From Betaproteobacteria bacterium (GTDB lineage Bacteria > Pseudomonadota > Gammaproteobacteria > Burkholderiales > SG8-41), in contig VGID01000033.1 in NCBI GenBank assembly GCA_016868035.1, positions 1-45,445 of the forward strand: DNA of 45,445 nt, read 5' to 3'. Positions 17,594-24,684 of the stretch are shown in pieces; within the stretch, counting starts at the first letter, position 1; each line of letters starts with the position of its first letter. Both the position numbers and the translations under genes were made by a program. The notes under the pieces were generated by a model. It was not told the origin of the DNA and ran no database searches. It saw only the letters and a list, made by a program, of their open reading frames with translations.

Positions 17594-17993
17594 CGCCGGG
17601 CCACTGGTGGCCTATTTCAACGACCGGGACAAACATTTCAGCCAGGCGGTTGCTTTCATGCGGGAGTTCACCGGCCCGCTCATCGTGACATGGCCGGTGC
17701 TGACCGAAGTTTGCCACCTCATCCCGCAACGGCTGGTCAATCGGTTCATGACCTGGGCCGCGCGCGGGGGCGTGGTGGTCCTTGAAATTCCGGCCGCCGC
17801 GCTGCCCGATATTGCGGCCCTCATGGAGAAGTATGCTGACCGGCCGATGGACCTGGCCGACGCTTCGCTCGTATGGCTTGCCGGCCAGATCGGACTCACG
17901 GACATCATCACCGTTGACGACAGCGATTTCGCCGCCTACCGCACGACCTCCGGCAAGGCCTTCCGCAACCTGCTCCCCGCTCGCACGAAGTGA
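17574..17993 (+). CDS. PIN-domain toxin
   Basis: A 139-residue PIN-domain protein, the predicted ribonuclease toxin of this pair. Acidic residues: Asp in VIADAGPLVAYFN, Glu in VLTEVCHLI, Asp in PMDLADASLVWLA and Asp in IITVDDSDFAAYR. AGGAAGAGG precedes GTG 17574 and lies inside the antitoxin gene, so translation is probably coupled. The toxin ends just before a long palindrome that looks like a terminator. Confidence 0.88.
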   Translation: MRSVIADAGPLVAYFNDRDKHFSQAVAFMREFTGPLIVTWPVLTEVCHLIPQRLVNRFMTWAARGGVVVLEIPAAALPDIAALMEKYADRPMDLADASLVWLAGQIGLTDIITVDDSDFAAYRTTSGKAFRNLLPARTK

Positions 17994-17994
17994 G

Positions 17995-18042
17995 AAGGGT
18001 GACAGGCATGCGAATTCGCATGCCTGTCACCCTTTTTCGCTT
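17995..18042 (+). terminator. 40-bp perfect palindrome with T-run
   Basis: Arms of 20 bp (17995-18014 and 18015-18034) are perfectly complementary with no spacer, centred on CGAA/TTCG. A T-run follows (CTTTTTCGCTTTTTTT), so it can act as a rho-independent terminator for the toxin-antitoxin operon. The stem is much longer than needed for termination. Confidence 0.75.
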
Positions 18043-18067
18043 TTTTTCCGGGGCCGGTCTTGCCCAA

Positions 18068-18100
18068 GGAGCTTGTCGTATCGCAAGTCCGACAAGCTCC
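18068..18100. repeat. hairpin between palindrome and sugar transferase
   Basis: GGAGCTTGTCG (18068-18078) and CGACAAGCTCC (18090-18100) form an 11-bp perfect stem with an 11-base loop. It lies in the leader of the bacillosamine-type operon and has no T-run, so an mRNA leader structure or repeat element is more likely than a terminator. Confidence 0.6.
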
Positions 18101-18164
18101 TGGTCCGACAGACTCCCGGGTTACGAGCCCGGAAGGTACATCCGATCATCGGATAAAATACGCC

Positions 18165-18767
18165 ATGGCCAAACGGGTTATCGATGTCTCGATCGCCTCG
18201 TTGCTGCTGGTTCTGTTGTCGGTGCCCATGTGCTTGATCGCGCTACTCGTGCGCGCGAGCATGGGCCCGCCGGTCCTGTTCCGGCAAACGCGGCCGGGGC
18301 TTAAGGGGAAGCCGTTCGAATTGATGAAGTTCCGGACCATGGTCGATGCCACCGATGCGCGCGGGTATCCGCTGCCCGACGACGCGCGGCTCACGCGAGC
18401 CGGCACCTGGCTGCGGCGACTGAGCCTGGACGAACTTCCGCAGCTGCTCAATGTGCTGCGCGGCGACATGAGTCTCGTCGGGCCGCGTCCGCTCCTGATG
18501 GAGTATCTGCCGCTCTACACGTCCGAACAGGCGCGGCGCCACGAGGTCCGGCCGGGCATCACCGGCTGGGCGCAGGTGAACGGCCGCAATGCGCTTTCAT
18601 GGGAGGACCGCTTTCGCCTGGACGTGTGGTACGTGGACCACCAGTCGTTGTGGCTCGATCTCAAGATACTCGGGCTGACGCTGCTCCGCGTTTTGGGCGG
18701 CAAGGGCATCAACGAGCCCGGCATGGCGACCATGAGCAAATTCACCGGCACCCCGCATGGCCACTAG
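18165..18767 (+). CDS. undecaprenyl-phosphate sugar phosphotransferase (PglC/WcaJ-type)
   Basis: A 200-residue monotopic phosphoglycosyl transferase that moves sugar-1-phosphate from a UDP-sugar to undecaprenyl phosphate, starting a lipid-linked glycan. One N-terminal membrane helix (residues about 6-29) is followed by the core motifs: GPPVLFRQTRPG, FELMKFRTM, LRRLSLDELPQLLNVLRGDMSLVGPRP and RPGITGWAQVNGRNALSW. The short form without extra N-terminal helices is the PglC type. ATG 18165 is chosen because MAKRVIDVSIAS is the normal beginning. It is the first of four tightly packed genes; substrate specificity (diacetylbacillosamine) is inferred from them. Confidence 0.92.
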   Translation: MAKRVIDVSIASLLLVLLSVPMCLIALLVRASMGPPVLFRQTRPGLKGKPFELMKFRTMVDATDARGYPLPDDARLTRAGTWLRRLSLDELPQLLNVLRGDMSLVGPRPLLMEYLPLYTSEQARRHEVRPGITGWAQVNGRNALSWEDRFRLDVWYVDHQSLWLDLKILGLTLLRVLGGKGINEPGMATMSKFTGTPHGH

Positions 18768-19386
18768 GGTCTTCGTCTTCGGCGCGAGCGGCCACGCAAA
18801 GGTAGTCGTGGATTCTTTCGAGCGCATGACGGGGTTTCCCGTTGCCTTCATCGTGGATGACGCAAAGCAAAAGAACGGCTCAGCGATCTGCGGCTATCGC
18901 GTGATCGGCGGGCGCGATGCGCTGCTCGCCCGTCGCGGCGAGGTGGACGCGGGCATCGTGGCGATCGGGGACAACCGCGCGCGGGCCGCGATCGCGGACT
19001 GGCTCGCGGCGCAGGGATTCACACTGGTGAGCGCCATTCATCCCGGGGCGGCGATCGCGCGCGACGTGAGTATCGGGGCGGGCGCCGCGGTCATGGCGGG
19101 CACCGTGATCAACACCGAGGCGCGCATCGGGCAGCACGCGATCATCAATACCGGCGCGACCGTGGACCACGACTGCGTGATCGGGGACTGCGTGCACGTT
19201 GCGCCCGGTTGCCACCTGTGCGGCGGCGTGAGCGTGGGCGCGGGAACGCTGCTCGGCGCGGGCACCACCGTCCGGCCCGGCGTGCGGATCGGGAAAAACG
19301 TGACCGTCGGAGCCGGATCCACGGTGTTGCAGGATATTCCAGACGGGGCACAGGTTGCGGGCTCACCGTGCCGACCGATCTCGTGA
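18757..19386 (+). CDS. sugar O/N-acetyltransferase, NeuD/PglD family
   Basis: A 209-residue acetyltransferase. The N-terminal domain has VFVFGASGHAKVVVDS, the nucleotide-sugar-binding start of NeuD/PglD proteins. From residue 90 on, a left-handed beta helix of hexapeptide repeats (AIARDVSIGAGAAVMAG, GQHAIINTGATVDHDC) binds acetyl-CoA; the His in VDHDC is the likely catalytic base. It ends VAGSPCRPIS, as usual in the family. In this operon it would acetylate the amino group of UDP-4-amino-4,6-dideoxy-GlcNAc. It overlaps the gene before by 11 bp and the gene after by 1 bp (TGATG). Confidence 0.92.
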   Translation: MATRVFVFGASGHAKVVVDSFERMTGFPVAFIVDDAKQKNGSAICGYRVIGGRDALLARRGEVDAGIVAIGDNRARAAIADWLAAQGFTLVSAIHPGAAIARDVSIGAGAAVMAGTVINTEARIGQHAIINTGATVDHDCVIGDCVHVAPGCHLCGGVSVGAGTLLGAGTTVRPGVRIGKNVTVGAGSTVLQDIPDGAQVAGSPCRPIS

Positions 19387-20624
19387 TGAAAACATCACCG
19401 GCACACGCGAGCGAGGACGCGCTTGCCCTGGACGGCGGCAAGCCGGTCCGGTCGGCGCCGCTTCCGGCGTGGCCGTTTTTCGAGGTCGACGAAATCGAGG
19501 CCGTGCGCGCGGTCCTCGCCTCGGGACAGGTCAACTACTGGACCGGGGAGCAGTGCGCGCTGTTCGAGAAGGAATTCGCCGCGTACGTGGGCACGCGCCA
19601 CGCGGTCGCGCTTGCCAACGGCTCGCTCGCGCTCGAGCTCGCCCTGCACGTTCTCGGCATCGGGCCGGGAGACGATGTCGTTGTGACCTGCCGCTCCTTC
19701 GTCGCCTCCGCGAGCTGCGTCGTCCTGCGCGGGGCGCGGCCAATTTTCGCCGACGTGGACCCGGCGAGCCAGAACATCACCGCCGAGACGGTGCGGGCCG
19801 TACTCACACCGAAAACTCGCGCGATTATCGCGGTGCACCTGACGGGATGGCCGTGCGACCTGGATCCCTTGCTCGAGCTGGCGCGCTCGCGCGGCATCGC
19901 CGTGATCGAGGATTGCGCTCAAAGCCACGGTGCGACGTACAAGACGCGCATGACCGGATCGTTCGGGACGGTGGCGGCGTTCTCCTTCTGCCAGGACAAG
20001 ATCATGACGACCGGCGGCGAAGGGGGAATGCTGCTCACGAACGACGAGGCGCTGTGGAAGAAGGCGTGGTCGTACAAGGACCACGGCAAGAGCCACGACG
20101 CGACGTTCAACCGAGAGCACCCGGCCGGATATCGCTGGCTGCACGAGTCGTTCGGCTCCAACTGGCGCATGACGGAGATGCAAGCGGCGCTCGGCCGCCG
20201 CCAGCTTTCCAAGCTGCCAAAATGGACCGCCTCGCGTCGACGAAATGCATCGCTCATGGACGCGGCTCTGGCGGCGGTCCCGGGCCTCCGCGTGCACGTT
20301 CCGCCCGCAGAGTTCGGGCATTCGTATTACAAATACTACCTTTTCGTCGAACCGTCCCGGCTCCGTCGCGACTGGACCCGGCAGCGCATCCTCGATGCGA
20401 TCGGCGCCGAGGGCATACCCTGCGCGGCGGGAATCTGCCCCGAGATCTATCTCGAGAAATCGTTCTCGGAGCGCGGCCTCGGGCCCGCGTCCCGGCTGCC
20501 GAACGCGAAAAAGCTCGGGGAGACGAGCATCATGCTCATGCTGCATCCGACGATGACCGAAGACGACATCCGCGACACGTGCGATGCTGTCATCAAGGTC
20601 ATGTCGGTCGCGGCGGGGGCGTGA
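19386..20624 (+). CDS. DegT/DnrJ/EryC1/StrS aminotransferase (PglE-like role)
   Basis: A 412-residue PLP-dependent sugar aminotransferase. The PLP lysine is in AAFSFCQDKIMTTGEGG-type sequence (here SFCQDKIMTTGGEGG, near residue 204); VIEDCAQSHGA holds the Asp that contacts PLP. The N-terminal LDGGKPVRSAPLPAWP leader is typical of one branch of the family. Expected reaction: transfer of an amino group from Glu to the 4-keto sugar produced by the dehydratase that follows. The frame extends upstream to 19209, but that part overlaps the acetyltransferase; ATG 19386 at the TGATG junction is the real start. The stop is 12 bp before the dehydratase gene. Confidence 0.92.
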   Translation: MKTSPAHASEDALALDGGKPVRSAPLPAWPFFEVDEIEAVRAVLASGQVNYWTGEQCALFEKEFAAYVGTRHAVALANGSLALELALHVLGIGPGDDVVVTCRSFVASASCVVLRGARPIFADVDPASQNITAETVRAVLTPKTRAIIAVHLTGWPCDLDPLLELARSRGIAVIEDCAQSHGATYKTRMTGSFGTVAAFSFCQDKIMTTGGEGGMLLTNDEALWKKAWSYKDHGKSHDATFNREHPAGYRWLHESFGSNWRMTEMQAALGRRQLSKLPKWTASRRRNASLMDAALAAVPGLRVHVPPAEFGHSYYKYYLFVEPSRLRRDWTRQRILDAIGAEGIPCAAGICPEIYLEKSFSERGLGPASRLPNAKKLGETSIMLMLHPTMTEDDIRDTCDAVIKVMSVAAGA

Positions 20625-20636
20625 ACGTAGCGGGCG

Positions 20637-22475
20637 ATGTCACTGCGCGCATTCTTCGCATTCGCCCATGATGCGGTAGCGGCAGGCTTTGCCTGGATCT
20701 TCGCCTACCTGCTGCGCTTCAATTTCGATGTGCCCGAGCCCTTCCTCGAGGGCATGCTAACCACCCTCGTCTGGGTGGTGCCGCTGCAGGCTGCGATCTT
20801 CTGGATGTTCGGCCTCTACCGGGGCATCTGGCGCTACGCGAGCCTTCCCGACCTCAAGCGCATTCTGATCGCAGTCGCGGTCGGCACGCTCGCCGTCACG
20901 GGCATGCTGTTCATGTTGCGCGCGGGAGCGCTCGTCCCGCGCTCGGTCCTGCTGCTCGACCCCATTCTTCTGGTCGTGATCATGGGCGGAAGCCGTTTTG
21001 CCTACCGCGCGTGGAAGGAGCACCGCCTCTACGGCAGCGGCAGCCACAAACGCAGGCCCGTGCTCGTCCTCGGAGCGGGAGACGCCGCCGTGACCCTGCT
21101 CAAGGAGCTCGAACGCAGCCGGGATTGGCGCGTGGTCGGCCTGCTCGACGACGACCCCGCGAAGCACGGCCGGCAACTGCTGGGTGTGAAAGTATTCGGC
21201 GCGTTCGAGCAACTCCCGCAGATCGCCCCAAGGCTGGGCGTGGAAACGGCGATCATCGCCATGCCGTCCGCGTCCCACACCGTGCGCCGGCGGGCGGCCG
21301 CCCTGTGCCGAGAGACCGGGCTCAGCGCGATGACCGTCCCTTCGTTCGACGATCTGGTGAGCGGGAAAGTCACGGTCTCTTCGATCCGCCAGGTCGAGCT
21401 CGACGATCTTCTGGGCCGCGACCCCGTACAGCTCGACAGCGACGGCCTGCAGCACCTGTTCTCCGGAAAAACAGTGCTGGTGAGCGGCGCGGGGGGCTCG
21501 ATCGGCTCGGAATTGTGCCGCCAGATCGCGCGCTTCGAGCCTTCCCTGCTGGTGTTCCTCGAGTGGAGCGAGTTCGCCCTCTACACCATAGACGAAGAAT
21601 TCGCCGGTAACCATCCCTCGCTCAGGACGGTGAGCGCGATCGGGGATGCCAAGGACCCGGCGCGCGTGGAGGAGATCTTCGCGAAATACCGTCCGGATGT
21701 CGTGTTCCACGCCGCGGCGTACAAGCACGTGCCGCTGATGGAGAATTCCAACGCGTGGGAAGCCGTGCGCAACAATGTGCTCGGGACCTACGTAATGGCG
21801 GACGCGGCGATCCGTCACGGGGCGCAAAAGTTTATCCTGGTCTCGACCGACAAGGCGGTCAACCCGACCAACGTCATGGGAGCAAGCAAGCGGATCTCGG
21901 AGCTGGTGTGCCAGGGGTTGCAGCGCGACGCCGCGACACAGCTCGTCATCGTCCGGTTCGGCAACGTGCTCGGGAGCGCGGGCAGCGTCATCCCGAAATT
22001 CCGCGAGCAGATCGCGAGAGGGGGGCCCGTCACGGTGACGGACCCGCAGATCACTCGCTACTTCATGTCCATCCCGGAAGCCGCGCAGCTGGTGCTCCAG
22101 GCGGGACTGATGGGCAAGGGGGGCGAGATCTTCGTGCTCGACATGGGGGAACCGATCCGCATCTCCGAGCTCGCCCGCGACATGATCCGGCTTTCCGGGT
22201 TCGATGAGGACGATATCAAGATCGTCTATACGGGGCTGCGCGCCGGCGAGAAGCTCTACGAGGAGCCGCTGGCCGATGGCGAACGCACGATGCCTACCCC
22301 TCATCCCAAGCTGCGCGTCGCGGTCGCGAGAGACGCGCCAGCCGAGCATGTGCGACAGATTACCGATTTGGTACACCGTACCACACCAGCCGGGGACGAA
22401 GAGGTCAAAAGCATGCTGCGCACGTGGTTGCCTGAATACCGGCCCGACACGACCGGTGACGAAGTGACGAGTTGA
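20637..22475 (+). CDS. UDP-GlcNAc 4,6-dehydratase, PglF/WbpM/CapD type
   Basis: A 612-residue membrane-bound nucleotide-sugar dehydratase. Four predicted membrane helices occupy residues 1-125, a first Rossmann-like domain follows (VLVLGAGDAAVTLL), and the catalytic SDR domain begins with VLVSGAGGSIGSE near residue 281. The active site is STDKAVNPTNVMGASKR: Met replaces the usual Tyr (Ser-Met-Lys), as described for WbpM and PglF. Expected product is UDP-4-keto-6-deoxy-GlcNAc, feeding the aminotransferase and acetyltransferase upstream. Length agrees with WbpM-like proteins. It closes the four-gene module. Confidence 0.95.
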   Translation: MSLRAFFAFAHDAVAAGFAWIFAYLLRFNFDVPEPFLEGMLTTLVWVVPLQAAIFWMFGLYRGIWRYASLPDLKRILIAVAVGTLAVTGMLFMLRAGALVPRSVLLLDPILLVVIMGGSRFAYRAWKEHRLYGSGSHKRRPVLVLGAGDAAVTLLKELERSRDWRVVGLLDDDPAKHGRQLLGVKVFGAFEQLPQIAPRLGVETAIIAMPSASHTVRRRAAALCRETGLSAMTVPSFDDLVSGKVTVSSIRQVELDDLLGRDPVQLDSDGLQHLFSGKTVLVSGAGGSIGSELCRQIARFEPSLLVFLEWSEFALYTIDEEFAGNHPSLRTVSAIGDAKDPARVEEIFAKYRPDVVFHAAAYKHVPLMENSNAWEAVRNNVLGTYVMADAAIRHGAQKFILVSTDKAVNPTNVMGASKRISELVCQGLQRDAATQLVIVRFGNVLGSAGSVIPKFREQIARGGPVTVTDPQITRYFMSIPEAAQLVLQAGLMGKGGEIFVLDMGEPIRISELARDMIRLSGFDEDDIKIVYTGLRAGEKLYEEPLADGERTMPTPHPKLRVAVARDAPAEHVRQITDLVHRTTPAGDEEVKSMLRTWLPEYRPDTTGDEVTS

Positions 22476-22482
22476 CGCGTCG

Positions 22483-22511
22483 TTGCCGCAGCGGGCGCGG
22501 GGCGCTATACT
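22483..22511 (+). promoter_or_regulatory. promoter of AbrB/Doc/ligase operon
   Basis: TTGCCG (22483-22488) and TATACT (22506-22511) are 17 bp apart. The transcript would start near 22518, about 24 bases before the GTG of the antitoxin. GTAA...TTAC half-sites at 22516-22532 could be an operator. Confidence 0.55.
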
Positions 22512-22541
22512 GTGCGTAATACATAGTTTTACGGAGCGATC

Positions 22542-22769
22542 GTGCTCAAGCGCATCTCGAAGGTCGGCAATTCCCGGGGGCTGATTCTGGACAGCGCGCT
22601 GATGGACCTGACCGGCCTGCGCGTCGGCGATCAGGTGGACGTCACTGTGGCGCCAGGAGGGGCGATCATCCTCACCCCGATTCGCAAGGCGCTACCGCGC
22701 GAAACGGTGTCGGCCACCATCCGCAAGACAATCAAGGACTACCGCAGGACGCTTAAGAAGCTTGCGTGA
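22542..22769 (+). CDS. AbrB/MazE-family antitoxin
   Basis: A 75-residue protein with a SpoVT/AbrB swapped-hairpin DNA-binding domain: KRISKVGNSRGLILDSALMDLTGLRVGDQVDV. The C-terminal 30 residues are basic (RKTIKDYRRTLKKLA) and would contact the toxin. GTG 22542 has ACGGAG 5 bases upstream. The partner is a Doc/Fic-type toxin rather than MazF, with a 4-base GTGA overlap. Confidence 0.88.
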   Translation: MLKRISKVGNSRGLILDSALMDLTGLRVGDQVDVTVAPGGAIILTPIRKALPRETVSATIRKTIKDYRRTLKKLA

Positions 22770-23173
22770 GCGCCACGCCGGATAACTGCGTCCACCTGAC
22801 GGTGGACATCGTGAGGGAAATCCATGGCGTGGTCCTTGAAGCTTTCGGCGGGGCGCCCGGGACCAGGGACGAAGGACTGCTTCATTCCGCAGTGGCGGCG
22901 CCGCAGGCAACGTTCGGCGGGCGGTCGCCCTTCACGGACTTGATCGAAGTTGCAGCGGCGTATCTGTTCTACCTCTGCCGCAACCACCCGTTCACGGACG
23001 GCAACAAGCGAACCGCCGTGACCGCAGCCATCGTTTTCCTGCGGCTCAACGGGATGGACCCGGCACCGGATAGCGACAAGTGGGAGCGGTTGGTGCTTGA
23101 CGTGGCGGCCTCGCGCCTCGACCGCGACGGAACCACCAAGCGCCTCAAGTCGCTGCTTGCCGGAAAACCGTGA
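22766..23173 (+). CDS. death-on-curing (Doc/Fic-family) toxin
   Basis: A 135-residue Fic-fold protein of the Doc branch. The active-site loop is HPFTDGNKRTAVTAA near residue 73, matching the Doc HxFx(D/N)GNKR motif. Phage P1 Doc phosphorylates EF-Tu; the same activity is inferred here. Its start overlaps the antitoxin stop. Its own stop overlaps the GTG of the O-antigen ligase gene (GTGA), so toxin and ligase are probably translated from one message. Confidence 0.92.
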   Translation: MSATPDNCVHLTVDIVREIHGVVLEAFGGAPGTRDEGLLHSAVAAPQATFGGRSPFTDLIEVAAAYLFYLCRNHPFTDGNKRTAVTAAIVFLRLNGMDPAPDSDKWERLVLDVAASRLDRDGTTKRLKSLLAGKP

Positions 23174-24387
23174 ACGCCGTGGCGGCCCTTACAAATCATG
23201 CGCAGCGGGTGCAACGTTGGGCCGCGGTGGCTCTCGGATTCACCATCCCGATCTCGACCGCGCTCGACAACATCGTTCTCGTGCTGCTTGCGGCATGCTG
23301 GCTGGCCGCCGGAAACCTGCGCGAAAAAATCGCGTCGTCGCGTGAAAATCCCGTCGCGCTTACCGCGTTCGCCCTGTTCGGATTGCTCGTCCTCGGGCTC
23401 GCATACGGGCAGCGCTACCCCGGCGACGGCCTTCTGTACCTCGGAAAATACGCCGATCTCCTGTTCATTCCGCTCTTCGTCGTGCTGTTCCGCGATCCCT
23501 GGCTGCGAGAGCAGGGAATTCGCGCTTTTTGCGTCGCCATGCTGCTTACCTTTGTCGTGGCGCAGCTGATTCCCTTTGGACTGCTCGAGAATAATCCGGT
23601 GCTGCCGCGTGACTCCTCGCACCCGGGCGCCTTCAAAGGATCCATCACCCACGGCCTGCTCGCGGCATTCGCGGCCTTCGTGTTCGCCCTGCTGGCGAGA
23701 GAGGAACGGCTCTGGCCGCGTCGTCTCGCCTATATCGTATTCGCGCTCATTGCCGTCCAGAACGTATTGTTCGTTGCGATCAGCCGAACTGCCTATCTCG
23801 TCCTGGCGGTGCTGGTCCTGTACTTCTTCACGATCGCCCTAGGGCCGAAACGGTTTTTCGCTTCGTTGCTTGCATCCGCCGCGCTCGCCGGGATCGCGTA
23901 CTGGGGATCCGATACGCTCCAGCAGCGCGTCCATCTGGCAGCAGAGGAGATCGCCGAATGGAAGCCGGGAGAACCGGCAGAGACCTCCGCAGGGCTCCGG
24001 CTCGAGTGGTACCGCGCGAGCCTCGGGATCGTACGGGATCAGCCGGTTTTCGGGTCCGGCACCGGAGCGTTTCCACGCGCGTATAAGGAAGCTCTCGGAG
24101 ACCGTGGGGCTGCGGCAAGCAGGAATCCTCACAACGAATTCCTGCTGGTCGCCATTCAGATCGGGCTGCTCGGGCTTGCCGCACTGCTCGCCCTGTTCTA
24201 TTTGCACTGGCGGCTCGCGCCTCGGCTCGCAACACCGCTCGAATGTCGCCTCGCGCGCGGGCTGGTTCTGATGATCGGGATCGCCTGCCTGTTCAACTCG
24301 TCGTTGCTCGACCACACCGAGGGGCTGCTCTACGCGTGGATGACCGGGCTGCTCTTCGGCGGGCTACAATCCAACGGTAATGGGTAA
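23170..24387 (+). CDS. O-antigen ligase/polymerase family membrane protein
   Basis: A 405-residue polytopic inner-membrane protein with about ten hydrophobic segments. The large periplasmic loop lies around residues 240-325 and includes RLEWYRASLGIVRDQPVFGSGTGAF and NPHNEFLLVAIQIGLLGL, the signature of WaaL/Wzy_C proteins, with the conserved His near residue 320. WaaL joins undecaprenyl-linked O-antigen to lipid A-core in the periplasm. GTG 23170 overlaps the Doc stop. The last residues (SNGNG) and the TAA are encoded by the first units of a heptamer array, so the native C-terminus may have been replaced. Confidence 0.88.
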   Translation: MNAVAALTNHAQRVQRWAAVALGFTIPISTALDNIVLVLLAACWLAAGNLREKIASSRENPVALTAFALFGLLVLGLAYGQRYPGDGLLYLGKYADLLFIPLFVVLFRDPWLREQGIRAFCVAMLLTFVVAQLIPFGLLENNPVLPRDSSHPGAFKGSITHGLLAAFAAFVFALLAREERLWPRRLAYIVFALIAVQNVLFVAISRTAYLVLAVLVLYFFTIALGPKRFFASLLASAALAGIAYWGSDTLQQRVHLAAEEIAEWKPGEPAETSAGLRLEWYRASLGIVRDQPVFGSGTGAFPRAYKEALGDRGAAASRNPHNEFLLVAIQIGLLGLAALLALFYLHWRLAPRLATPLECRLARGLVLMIGIACLFNSSLLDHTEGLLYAWMTGLLFGGLQSNGNG

Positions 24388-24680
24388 TGAGTAATGGGCC
24401 GAGTCTCAGCGATCGTCGTACACCCGAGTCTCAGCGATCCCCGAACAACACGCGCCAGGAAGCGAGCGGTTCGCGACATGTGGAATCTCCCGGAAAACCG
24501 CATTCTGCCTTACTTTGCAGGTTTTGCTGTTAGCCATCGTGGTGTTCGACTAACGCTGAGCCCCGGTCACGTCAACGTCAAAAAAGTGTACGACGATCGC
24601 TGAGACTCGTCCAGTAATGCGTAATGTGAGACTGCAGCCGGCGTTGTTCGCTCATCACTCATCACTTATCACTCATCACT
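24376..24680. repeat. heptamer array locus I, split by MITE-like element
   Basis: The left arm has three 7-bp units (GGTAATG twice, then AGTAATG; 24376-24396), is interrupted by a 210-bp element, and resumes with two GTAATG-type units (24613-24626). The right arm has four units of TCATCAC/TTATCAC type (24652-24679). The arms are roughly complementary. The ligase gene ends in the left arm; the next gene starts 5 bases after the right arm. Confidence 0.85.
24400..24609. mobile_element. 210-bp MITE-like element with 24-bp perfect terminal inverted repeats
   Basis: Bases 24400-24423 are the exact reverse complement of 24586-24609; the repeat starts CGAGTCTCAGCGATCGTC. A 16-bp direct copy of the outer end recurs at 24424-24439, and a degenerate inverted partner lies near 24541-24560, so each end has two repeat copies, as in IS21-type termini. 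The interior has no recognisable gene. It sits inside the left arm of a heptamer array. No target duplication is obvious. Confidence 0.8.
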
Positions 24681-24684
24681 TTTC

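Noticed and set aside
15188-17993. A new defence island built from the ATPase and toxin-antitoxin pairs
   Set aside because: Each unit has its own promoter or spacing and known stand-alone relatives; nothing in the sequence links them as one system.
20757-22376. 539-codon - strand frame over the 4,6-dehydratase
   Set aside because: Antisense shadow; the sense frame has all SDR motifs.
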